A DNA stretch of 64,000 bases from the NCBI RefSeq assembly GCF_003710815.1, contig NZ_RHHP01000039.1:1-64000 (forward strand). The letters run 5' to 3'. Numbering within the stretch: the stretch's first letter is position 1; every line of letters starts with the position of its first letter. The notes beneath the pieces were generated by a model that worked only from the letters and a program-made list of their open reading frames with translations, was not told the DNA's origin and made no database searches. A program made the translations under genes and the position numbers. The stretch is from Brevibacillus centrosporus (GTDB taxonomy: Bacteria; Bacillota; Bacilli; Brevibacillales; Brevibacillaceae). Of the stretch, positions 43,490 to 50,343 are shown piece by piece.

Positions 43490-44014
43490 CTACCAGAAAA
43501 TAGGCAAGCCCTTTGCGTGCAGACGCGACAATACGCGATCAAACCGGCAGCGGGCGAGCGACAAAGGAACCTGAAAGCGCTCTGCCAAATACGCGGGAGC
43601 TTGATAGCGGTTGCATTCAGCAAGCAGGGGAGGAATCATGAAAAGGGGAAGCAGCAAATGTTCAGCGAAGTGATTGGCTTGCGACTCCTGCCAGTCGATC
43701 ATCCAGGCATGGCTGTGGGGCTGAACTCCTACATGGAGCAGCAAATGCCCCAGCTCATGGGCAATTTTCACGCGCTTGTGAGTGTGATCAAGACGCTCAT
43801 CAACCGCAATGACATAACGATCGGCAATCGTCGGGTGAGCATGCGCTCTGCTGCGGCCATCCAGCTCCCAAATTTCGATCCCGTAGGTGGAACAGAGACG
43901 ATGCAAATCGATCTGCTCCGGTTCTTCTATCCTGAGGTGCTGCAGCAGCAGGTAGACGCGACTTTCCAGCCATGTTTTTGGCTCACCAATTTCCTGTAGA
44001 ATAGCAGCAAGCAT
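43490..44014 (-). CDS. ImmA/IrrE-like metallopeptidase
   Basis: 174 residues. HELGH at 86-90 (KIAHELGHLLLH) and a following QESQANHFAEHLLLP with the third zinc ligand Glu are the ImmA/IrrE signature. Such peptidases inactivate XRE-type repressors. An XRE gene lies upstream on the same strand, and a LexA box (44038-44049) sits in the gap, so its synthesis is probably induced by DNA damage. ATG after CAGGAGG. Confidence 0.88.
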   Translation of the reverse strand: MLAAILQEIGEPKTWLESRVYLLLQHLRIEEPEQIDLHRLCSTYGIEIWELDGRSRAHAHPTIADRYVIAVDERLDHTHKRVKIAHELGHLLLHVGVQPHSHAWMIDWQESQANHFAEHLLLPLFMIPPLLAECNRYQAPAYLAERFQVPLSLARCRFDRVLSRLHAKGLPIFW

Positions 44015-44037
44015 CTGAAACCTCCTGTATCTATTCG

Positions 44038-44049
44038 GAACGTACGTTC
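44038..44049. promoter_or_regulatory. LexA (SOS) box upstream of the ImmA-like gene
   Basis: GAAC-GTAC-GTTC, a perfect palindrome whose centre fits RNRY. It is 23 bases from the ImmA-like ATG, near the expected transcription start. Confidence 0.65.
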
Positions 44050-44060
44050 TGTTTTGGGTG

Positions 44061-44084
44061 GAAAAGAAAACCCCGTTTCTGGGG
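44061..44084 (-). terminator. Terminator after the XRE gene
   Basis: On the minus strand CCCC-AGAAAC-GGGG followed by TTTTCTTTT, separating the XRE gene from the SOS-controlled pair. Confidence 0.6.
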
Positions 44085-44531
44085 CTATTTTTTTTTCAAA
44101 TTTTCCGTGATGTCGAACAAGGAAGGAGAGCGATCTTCCCTGACATGGCGAGCCTTCCATTGCTTTTTCAGATCGTACCAATAGCGGCGAATTTCCTTTT
44201 TCTCCTCTTCAGAAGCTTCTAAATAGCCATCTAAAAAGTAATAATCATCAGGATCGTCAATTTTTTCCTGCAACAGCTCGTCCAACGAACGTTTTTCTCC
44301 AGAATCCGAAGCAGGAATCGAGGCTGGGGAAGCTACGTCCGTGCGACCTAATAGCCAATCGGTTGTGACGTTTAGGATGTCAGCTAAGTGTCGCAGCATG
44401 TCATTGGGAGGGGTACTGTGGTTGTTCTCGTAGTTGCTGATCGTCCCTTTTGTCGTGCAGACATGTTCTGCCAACTCTTCCTGGGTGAGACCTTTTGCCT
44501 TACGGGCTGTGCGTAAGCGCTGGGATAACAT
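44085..44531 (-). CDS. XRE family transcriptional repressor
   Basis: 148 residues. Cro/CI-type HTH: MLSQRLRTARKAKGLTQEEL, TTKGTISNYENNHSTPPNDM (about residues 1-60). The C-terminal 80 residues are acidic and helical, the sort of tail that IrrE/ImmA peptidases cut in DdrO/ImmR repressors. ATG at 44531; ribosome site AAAGGA is rather distant. TACAA-N5-TTGTA at 44560-44574 may be its own operator. Confidence 0.85.
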   Translation of the reverse strand: MLSQRLRTARKAKGLTQEELAEHVCTTKGTISNYENNHSTPPNDMLRHLADILNVTTDWLLGRTDVASPASIPASDSGEKRSLDELLQEKIDDPDDYYFLDGYLEASEEEKKEIRRYWYDLKKQWKARHVREDRSPSLFDITENLKKK

Positions 44532-44559
44532 GGAATGTTGCCAGTCCTTTCTGTGGATA

Positions 44560-44574
44560 TACAAGAATATTGTA
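44560..44574. promoter_or_regulatory. Candidate XRE operator
   Basis: TACAA-GAATA-TTGTA, a perfect inverted repeat about 30 bases before the XRE start, overlapping its probable -10 region. Confidence 0.45.
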
Positions 44575-44727
44575 CTCATTTGCGCGAAAAAAGAAAAGGC
44601 AGGATTCCGAATGATTCGTCTAGGAATTATCTGAATTTCGCCATTTTCAAGCTGCTCTTAATATATTATCATTGAGTATAATTCCACGAATATCTACACT
44701 TACACGCAAAGGGGAAAATATTACGCG

Positions 44728-45192
44728 ATGTTTAACGAACGGAAAGCGTTGCAGATGACTTTGCAATCCTTGCTGGAACAACGTACGGTACTGCGCCGGC
44801 AGTATGTAGATCAGGATAAGCAGCTAGGAATGGACATCAAACAGATCTTAATTCGAATCCGGGAGTTGGATGGCCAGGAAGGAATGGGGGGCAGTGAGGA
44901 TGCCGAGGAAGAGGCAGCCACTGCAGCAGATGAAATCCCTGTGGAACTGACGAGAAGAATGAAAATAAGAAAAGCTCACATACGGCATAACTATCTCGAA
45001 GTAGCGCAGCACATCGAGGACTTGCTGCGAGAGTCGATGATGCCGATGTCATTGGTGGAGCTTTGTGATGAATTGAAAAAGCGACATAAGGTAGACTTTG
45101 CAAGTCCGTACATAGGTGTCCAAAAGTCGCTGAAATATTTACCCCAAGTGAAAATTGAGAAGGATGGTCGAAAGCTGACCTTCTCTTTGTAA
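44728..45192 (+). CDS. Rok-like nucleoid-associated/repressor protein
   Basis: 154 residues. The N-terminus MFNERKALQMTLQSLLEQRT through KQILIRIRELDG resembles the start of B. subtilis Rok (MFNEREALRLRLEQLNE), the oligomerisation coiled coil. An acidic linker (about 54-70) is followed by a basic patch and a winged-helix-like C-terminus (VAQHIEDLLRESMMPMSLVE ... VGVQKSLKYLPQV). Rok silences AT-rich foreign DNA and competence genes. Divergent from the XRE gene. The match is from memory. Confidence 0.6.
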   Translation: MFNERKALQMTLQSLLEQRTVLRRQYVDQDKQLGMDIKQILIRIRELDGQEGMGGSEDAEEEAATAADEIPVELTRRMKIRKAHIRHNYLEVAQHIEDLLRESMMPMSLVELCDELKKRHKVDFASPYIGVQKSLKYLPQVKIEKDGRKLTFSL

Positions 45193-45193
45193 G

Positions 45194-45236
45194 TAAAAAA
45201 GGGCAACGTGCAAGCCGCACGAGCCCTTTTTCTATT
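45194..45236. terminator. Bidirectional terminator
   Basis: AAAAAAGGGC ... GAGCCCTTTTTCT, between the Rok-like gene and dps. Confidence 0.75.
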
Positions 45237-45309
45237 TGAAAATATTCCCCTTTAAAGGCTCAGGCAGAGGGAGGAGGACCTGCCCGAGCCGTAATGGTTG
45301 TCAGTTAAG

Positions 45310-45759
45310 TTATTGCAAGAAAGCTTTCAGCATCCAGATATGTTTTTGCAGGCTGCTCGAGATGGCGAGCAGCATATCGGAGGTCGCTTCGTCGCCGGCT
45401 TCTTCTGCGGCAGACATCGCATCCTTCAGCTCGTCCACCAGAAGGGTGAAATCTTGAACAATACTTGTGACCATCTGCTCGGCGGTCTCGTTACCGGTGG
45501 CCTCGGCGATGCTTGCTGTTTGCAGACAAACAGACAGGGTTGCAACTGGCTTTCCACCGATGCTCAGGACGCGCTCGGCCAACGTATCGAGGTGGGCACT
45601 TGCCTCGTTGTAAAGCTCTTCAAATTTTTGATGTAGGGTAAAGAAATGCTGTCCTTTTACATTCCAGTGAAAGTTGTGCAGCTTTGTATACAGAACAGTC
45701 CAGTTTGCGACTTGTTTGTTCAGGACAGTGGAGATGTTTACTTCAACAGTTGTTTTCAT
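45310..45759 (-). CDS. dps: Dps/MrgA family ferritin-like DNA-protection protein
   Basis: 149 residues. The inter-subunit ferroxidase site is visible: LHNFHWNVKGQHFFTLHQKF then EASAHLDTLAERVLSIGG. Dodecameric Dps stores iron and protects DNA from peroxide. Its promoter carries a PerR box (45778-45792), as in mrgA of B. subtilis. Confidence 0.92.
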   Translation of the reverse strand: MKTTVEVNISTVLNKQVANWTVLYTKLHNFHWNVKGQHFFTLHQKFEELYNEASAHLDTLAERVLSIGGKPVATLSVCLQTASIAEATGNETAEQMVTSIVQDFTLLVDELKDAMSAAEEAGDEATSDMLLAISSSLQKHIWMLKAFLQ

Positions 45760-45777
45760 ATTAGAATCTCTCCTTAT

Positions 45778-45830
45778 TTATAATTATTATTGATTAATAC
45801 TTATTATAAACTAATATCGAACGATGTCAA
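45778..45830 (-). promoter_or_regulatory. dps promoter with PerR box
   Basis: Minus strand: TTGACA (45830-45825), 16 bases, TATAAT (45808-45803). The PerR box TTATAAT-T-ATTATTG (45778-45792 on the plus strand) fits 13 of 15 bases of TTATAATNATTATAA and would cover the transcription start. Confidence 0.7.
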
Positions 45831-45948
45831 CCCGCCTAGAGAAGATCATTGAAAAAAAAAACAGGCTACTGAGAGAGGACAAACATACAAACAAGATGCG
45901 GTTTTTTTCGTATGAATATTAGTGATTACACAGGAGGAGGTTGGCAGT

Positions 45949-46032
45949 ATGTTGAACATCGATGAACGCGATGAAGAAGAGTACGAAGAAGAAGACGAAG
46001 AAGGCGACGAAGAAGAAGAGGACGACAATTAA
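45949..46032 (+). CDS. 27-residue strongly acidic peptide
   Basis: ATG with a strong AGGAGGAGG site seven to fourteen bases upstream opens 27 codons to TAA at 46030. After MLNIDERDEEEYEEE nearly every residue is Glu or Asp, with a final Asn. No family recognised. It has its own terminator (46065-46098) but neighbours on both sides are unrelated. The ribosome site and terminator argue that it is real and expressed. Confidence 0.55.
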   Translation: MLNIDERDEEEYEEEDEEGDEEEEDDN

Positions 46033-46064
46033 CCTCTCTTTTATACGGAAAGCAGATTTCATTA

Positions 46065-46098
46065 AAACAAAGCTTGGGGAAATCCCAAGCTTTTGTCT
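46065..46098 (+). terminator. Intrinsic terminator of the acidic peptide gene
   Basis: ACAAAGCTTGGG, short loop, CCCAAGCTTTTGT with T-rich 3' side. Confidence 0.7.
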
Positions 46099-46190
46099 AT
46101 TTTCAGGAGTGGGCATGCTTGACAAAGGAACCCATGTAAGAAAAAGTAGTGGGAAGATCGTCGCCTGTACGCAGGAGAACGGAGGGGCAC

Positions 46191-46814
46191 ATGCAAGGAA
46201 AAGCAATGAAAGCGGTCATTCTCGCTGGCGGACAAAGCAGCAGAATGGGAACGCCAAAAGAACTGCTGCGATGGCGGGGCGGAACCATTCTAAGCGAGCT
46301 GATCAAGGAAGTGAGGGCGCTGGGGCTGGAGTGCCTGGTGGTTTCCAATACTCCTGAGCGATTGAAAAGGGAAGACATCAAGTCAGCCGAGGTGCAAGTC
46401 ACACCTGACCTGGTTCCGTCAGCCGGTCCCGTCAGCGGCATCGTGACTGCCTTTCGTGCAACAGAGGAAGACGTGCTGCTCCTTTTATCCTGTGATCTTC
46501 CTTTTATGGATCGAGGGCAGATGGAAAAGCTCATTCATTTCGCAAAAGGCTGGAAAGACTGGGATGTCGTGGCCGTCAAACAAAACGGAAGGCTCCATCC
46601 TTTATGTGCCTTGTATCACCGCAGGACTCAGCCGTTGTGGGAGCAAGCCTTGCTTGAAGGTCAATACCGGGTCATGCACACACTCGACAGGCTGCGCGTA
46701 CATACCACTCCCGAAGATCTTCTCGACGAATGGGCCGCCTTTAATGCAAACACGCCCGAGGAGTATCAGACCGCACTCGCATTGGAGAAAAAGAGAAAAA
46801 GAGAAGACGGATAG
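46191..46814 (+). CDS. mobA: Molybdenum cofactor guanylyl/cytidylyltransferase, MobA-like
   Basis: 207 residues. MKAVILAGGQSSRMGTPKEL is the nucleotidyltransferase LAGGxSxRMGxxK motif, and LLLSCDLPFMD the metal-binding CDxP motif. It would attach GMP (MobA) or CMP (MocA) to molybdopterin for formate dehydrogenase-type enzymes. ATG at 46191 after GGAGGGG. The formate/Moco genes at 47.2-54.5 kb are its likely customers. Confidence 0.85.
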   Translation: MQGKAMKAVILAGGQSSRMGTPKELLRWRGGTILSELIKEVRALGLECLVVSNTPERLKREDIKSAEVQVTPDLVPSAGPVSGIVTAFRATEEDVLLLLSCDLPFMDRGQMEKLIHFAKGWKDWDVVAVKQNGRLHPLCALYHRRTQPLWEQALLEGQYRVMHTLDRLRVHTTPEDLLDEWAAFNANTPEEYQTALALEKKRKREDG

Positions 46815-46839
46815 CCTTCTCCGAAACTTTCATAGCAGC

Positions 46840-47234
46840 TCATGCTTGCCTGGAACTGGGAAGCAGCCAACGGAGTATTTCACTCAAATCGTCTATGCAA
46901 GCATCTGCCTCGACTTCGACTTCCTGGTCAAACAGCTCGTTTCGTTTCCAGATGGCCTTCATTCCGACGGCACGGCTTGCGCAGCTCTTCCCATTCTGAA
47001 ATGAGGATTTCGTCAAAAAGATGATCGATACACAGTGCTTGGAGATTCGCGAATTGAAAATCACCAAAGCCATTTGAGATTAACCCGAGCTTCACACCGG
47101 CCGCTTTGATTTGCGTCAAGGTAGGTAACAGATTGGGAAACGGCACACAATGTCTGGGGAAACTCCCGATCCAACAAGGTCCCATCCAGATCAAAGAGTA
47201 TGGCTTGAACAGACAAGGTAAGCTCCTCCTCCAT
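46840..47234 (-). pseudogene. HAD family hydrolase, frameshifted and deleted
   Basis: From ATG 47234 one frame gives VQAILFDLDGTLLDREF (HAD motif I DLDGT) and then runs into a different frame with FPNLLPTLTQIKAAGVKLGL and ISNGFGDFQ (motif II). A third frame holds the end, RNELFDQEVEVEADACIDDL. The cap domain is missing. Similar to YjjG/YsaA-like HAD phosphatases, but not functional as read. Confidence 0.6.
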
Positions 47235-47237
47235 GCC

Positions 47238-48041
47238 CTAATTCGGCGTAACCTCAATTCGATGCGCGTGGGTGTAGACGTTCATTTTGTCTTGGCGGAT
47301 AAAGCCGACCGCCGTGATGTTCAGCTCCTCGGCCAGCTGTAGTGCGAGATCGGTAGGTGCAGATTTGGACAGGATGACCGCTGCGCCGATTTTGGCTGCC
47401 TTCAACAGCACCTCGGAGGAAATGCGCCCCGAAAAGACCAGAACCTTGTCCTTCGTCTCGATCTGGTCCTGCAGACATTTTCCATAAATCTTATCCAGTG
47501 CGTTGTGCCGTCCGATATCGGAATACTGGAGCAAAACCTGATCGGCTGTGCATAGTGCTGCGTTATGAACCCCACCTGTCTGGCGGTGGATGTCGGACGA
47601 GGATTGCAGCTCGCGCATGAGCTGCATGCATTGCCCAGGGGTGATGGAGATGGCACCTTCCGCAGGCTTGGCGGTACGGGCGTCACTGAAAAAGTAAAAC
47701 GACTGCCGACTCTTACCACAGCAGGAAGTAATTCTGCGCTTGGAATAAAAGCTTTGCGAGAGGATCGTTTCCTTGTGCAGATCCACATAGGCAAAGCCCT
47801 GCGCCTCATCGATAACGAGCTGCTTGATTTCCTCAAAGCTTTTGATGGCGCCCTCTGCTGCGAGGAAACCGATGACCATCTCCTCGAGATCAGCGGGGGT
47901 ACAGACGATGGTTGCGAACTCCTCGTCGTTTAAAAAGATCGTCAGCGGGTATTCCGTGACGATCTCGTCCTCTTCCCACGTATGCCGATCGAAGGAAATT
48001 TTCAGCACCGGTCGGTGGATCGTCTTTTCGAGCTTTGTCAT
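47238..48041 (-). CDS. fdhD: FdhD sulfur-carrier protein for formate dehydrogenase
   Basis: 267 residues, full FdhD length. SFYSKRRITSCCGKSRQSFY carries the Cys loop, and VHNAALC, YSDIGRHNALDKIYGKCL and FSGRISSEVLLKAAKIGAAV are FdhD signatures. FdhD passes sulfur from IscS-type desulfurase to the Mo-bis-MGD cofactor of formate dehydrogenase; the oxidoreductase at 50344 is the probable client. Divergent from the transporter at 48450. Confidence 0.93.
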   Translation of the reverse strand: MTKLEKTIHRPVLKISFDRHTWEEDEIVTEYPLTIFLNDEEFATIVCTPADLEEMVIGFLAAEGAIKSFEEIKQLVIDEAQGFAYVDLHKETILSQSFYSKRRITSCCGKSRQSFYFFSDARTAKPAEGAISITPGQCMQLMRELQSSSDIHRQTGGVHNAALCTADQVLLQYSDIGRHNALDKIYGKCLQDQIETKDKVLVFSGRISSEVLLKAAKIGAAVILSKSAPTDLALQLAEELNITAVGFIRQDKMNVYTHAHRIEVTPN

Positions 48042-48139
48042 GATGGCCTCCTTTTTTGCTAAAAAACAATTAGGATGAAATCGTTTATTTTAGAGGAATA
48101 TATTGTAGAGTGAGCGCTTACATGGTAGTATACTATTTG

Positions 48140-48385
48140 AGATTTACATTGTCACAAAATTTTCATGATTTCAACTCTTGTATATCCGAGAATGGAATTG
48201 ATACGGGATAGCGATCCTGTCACCGGTTTATTTCGTTCCTCGCTTTCATTTGAATAGTGAACACTTGCTGGTTGATGCTGAAGTAGCGTTCCTGCTGATG
48301 ATTAACTGCTGTGTTTCACCACATTCTCTCTTTTTGCATGCAGCGAAAAGCAGAGCGTGGGTGAGCGCAGCAGTTTTTCTTTTTT
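48140..48385 (+). promoter_or_regulatory. Structured leader A of the OFA transporter (candidate riboswitch)
   Basis: A hairpin ACGGGAT-AGCG-ATCCTGT (48204-48220, loop AGCG) and, about 75 bases on, GTAGCGTTCCTGC (48283). Then a long terminator: AACTGCTG (48304-) with CAGCAGTT followed by TTTTCTTTTTTT (to 48386). A promoter candidate is TTGTAG-N17-TAGTAT at 48103. The same blocks occur in leader B before the oxidoreductase gene. From 48042 to 48140 no gene is seen. Confidence 0.45.
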
Positions 48386-48449
48386 TAGAATGCAGCTCCG
48401 GTGAATAGTAGCCGGGCCATTATCTTTCATCGTAAAGGAGATGTGTCAC

Positions 48450-49724
48450 ATGGGGCAACACGCGAAAAATCGTTGGTTGATTGCACTAGCCGCGGTTGGG
48501 ATCCACATTTCGATCGGTTCCGTTTATGCATGGAGTGTGTTTACGAAGCCGATCACCAAGCAGTTTGGGTGGGGATTGACAGATGTCCAGTTCACCTTTA
48601 GTATCGCCATCCTTTTCTTGGGGCTGTCTGCTGCTTTTCTCGGCCACTACGTAGAAAAGCACGGCCCGCGCAAGGCAGGTACACTTGCCTCCATCTTTTT
48701 TGGTGTCGGAATCATCGGATCTGGTCTGGCTATCCAGCTAAGCAGTCTGCCGCTCCTCTATTTATGCTACGGCGTTCTTGGAGGGATTGGTCTTGGAGTA
48801 GGTTATATCACACCTGTATCTACCCTTGTCAAATGGTTTCCGGATCGTCGCGGTCTGGCTACAGGTCTCGCCATTATGGGCTTCGGCTTTGCTTCGATGA
48901 TTGCAAGCCCGATTATGAACGCATTAATCGAAGGCGTGGGCATCGCCAATACCTTCTACATTTTGGGAATCATTTACTTCGTCGTCATGTTCGCCTCTGC
49001 TCAGTATCTCTCTCCACCGCCAGTAGGCTGGGTCCCTGCAGGATTCTCGGCGAATGCGGCTGAGGGGAAAAAGCAAATCAAGAAGGACCTGTGCCAGCTG
49101 ACGGCCAACGAAGCGATCAAGACCCGCCGCTTCTACTGGCTGTGGCTCATGCTCTTTATCAACGTGACTTGCGGAATCGCCGTCATCTCCGTAGCCTCCC
49201 CGATGGCGCAGGAGATGGTAGGGATGTCGGTAGGAACAGCTGCCCTGATGGTAGGGCTCAACGGCCTGTTCAACGGTGGAGGGCGCATCGGCTGGGCATC
49301 GCTGTCGGATTTCATTGGCCGACCAAACACGTACACGGCGTTCTTTGCGATCCAGATGGTCTTGTTCTTCCTGCTGCCAAACCTGACCAATCCCGTCCTG
49401 TTCATGATCGCGATGTTCGTCATCATGACGTGCTACGGCGGCGGTTTTGCCTCTATTCCAGCTTATATCGGTGACTTGTTCGGAACGAAGCAGCTCGGTG
49501 CCATTCACGGTTACATCCTGACGGCGTGGGCAGCTGCTGGTCTGGCAGGACCGATCTTTGCCGCATGGGTGCGCAACACCACACAGAGCTACACGGGTAC
49601 ATTGAGCATTTTCGCAGCCATGTTCGTTGTGGCTCTGATTATTTCCCTGATTATCCGTCTTGATATCAAAAAATTGCAGGCAGAAGCAAAACAAAAAGAA
49701 AACTCTGTTGAATTGGCTGGCTGA
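48450..49724 (+). CDS. OFA-family MFS transporter (oxalate/formate antiporter type)
   Basis: 424 residues, 12 membrane segments. GIHISIGSVYAWSVFTKPIT near the N-terminus, FGWGLTDVQFTFS, and the loop GHYVEKHGPRKAG are characteristic of the OFA group. It would move formate, oxalate or a similar small acid. ATG at 48450 after AAAGGAG; 48441 is too close to the ribosome site. First gene of a likely formate operon, behind leader A. Confidence 0.88.
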   Translation: MGQHAKNRWLIALAAVGIHISIGSVYAWSVFTKPITKQFGWGLTDVQFTFSIAILFLGLSAAFLGHYVEKHGPRKAGTLASIFFGVGIIGSGLAIQLSSLPLLYLCYGVLGGIGLGVGYITPVSTLVKWFPDRRGLATGLAIMGFGFASMIASPIMNALIEGVGIANTFYILGIIYFVVMFASAQYLSPPPVGWVPAGFSANAAEGKKQIKKDLCQLTANEAIKTRRFYWLWLMLFINVTCGIAVISVASPMAQEMVGMSVGTAALMVGLNGLFNGGGRIGWASLSDFIGRPNTYTAFFAIQMVLFFLLPNLTNPVLFMIAMFVIMTCYGGGFASIPAYIGDLFGTKQLGAIHGYILTAWAAAGLAGPIFAAWVRNTTQSYTGTLSIFAAMFVVALIISLIIRLDIKKLQAEAKQKENSVELAG

Positions 49725-49778
49725 ACAATGGTAAAGTCGTAGTAGAGAATGGAAAAGAAGTAAAGGTGAGTTTCCTAG

Positions 49779-50144
49779 ATGAATAAGTTCGAAGCAGAGT
49801 TCAGCAATTTGGTCAGAGCTTTCCGCAAGCGCCACATGGGTAAGGGACCGAGCAAGATTAACACCACGTTTTGCAAGAACTGGGCGATCTGTGAAATGGA
49901 AGGCAACCTTTCGCCTGTGGAAAAGTTCATCGCCACTTCCGAAGAGGGAAAGCAGACTTTGCGAGCTGCACGGACCGAAATGGTCAAAGAGATGTACCGG
50001 AAGAACACGCCAGTAGACATGGAGAACTTTTTGGGAGCCAAGCTCGTCGATTTGTTCGTCGATATTGATATTGAACGTGATTTCGGGATGTCGATCTTTG
50101 TGTTCGATCAGGACATTGAGAAAAAATTTAAGAACGAGCCGTAA
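49779..50144 (+). CDS. DUF2294 family protein
   Basis: 121 residues. MNKFEAEFSNLVRAFRKRHM and GKGPSKINTTFCKNWAICEM fit DUF2294, the family of B. subtilis YrhF, which is encoded beside a formate dehydrogenase (yrhE) and a formate transporter. Function unknown. Lies 54 bp after the transporter and before the leader of the oxidoreductase gene. Confidence 0.85.
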   Translation: MNKFEAEFSNLVRAFRKRHMGKGPSKINTTFCKNWAICEMEGNLSPVEKFIATSEEGKQTLRAARTEMVKEMYRKNTPVDMENFLGAKLVDLFVDIDIERDFGMSIFVFDQDIEKKFKNEP

Positions 50145-50305
50145 GTCTAAACGAAGCAGCGACCCTGTTCATTGATTTAGACGAAACGGGTTTCGCGAAC
50201 AAACACGCAGTTGAGACTAGGTAGCGAACCTGCCTTAGACAACCACCGTGAACACGCTCTTCTCCTCAGGACAAGGGACGGTTTATGGTGGTTTTTTGCT
50301 TGAAT
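50145..50305 (+). promoter_or_regulatory. Structured leader B of the oxidoreductase gene (candidate riboswitch)
   Basis: GTCTAAA (50144) pairs with TTTAGAC (50176), enclosing AGCGACCCTGT (50158); then CTA-GGT-AGCGA-ACC (50217-50229) with TAG further on gives an AGCGA-loop hairpin. A terminator ACCACC ... GGTGGTTTTTTG ends at 50299. Same order of blocks (AGCGAYCCTGT, about 65 bases, GTAGCGNNCCTGC, terminator) as leader A. Confidence 0.45.
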
Positions 50306-50343
50306 GAGAAGACGAGAGCAGGGAAAAGAGAGGAGTAATGGAA

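Noticed and set aside
44100..44181. 84-codon frame overlapping the XRE/ImmA gap
   Set aside because: No ribosome site; crosses the terminator and the LexA box.
43064..44579. Prophage or ICE immunity region
   Set aside because: XRE, ImmA and S24-fold genes occur in such elements, but there is no integrase, att repeat or structural gene in the window.
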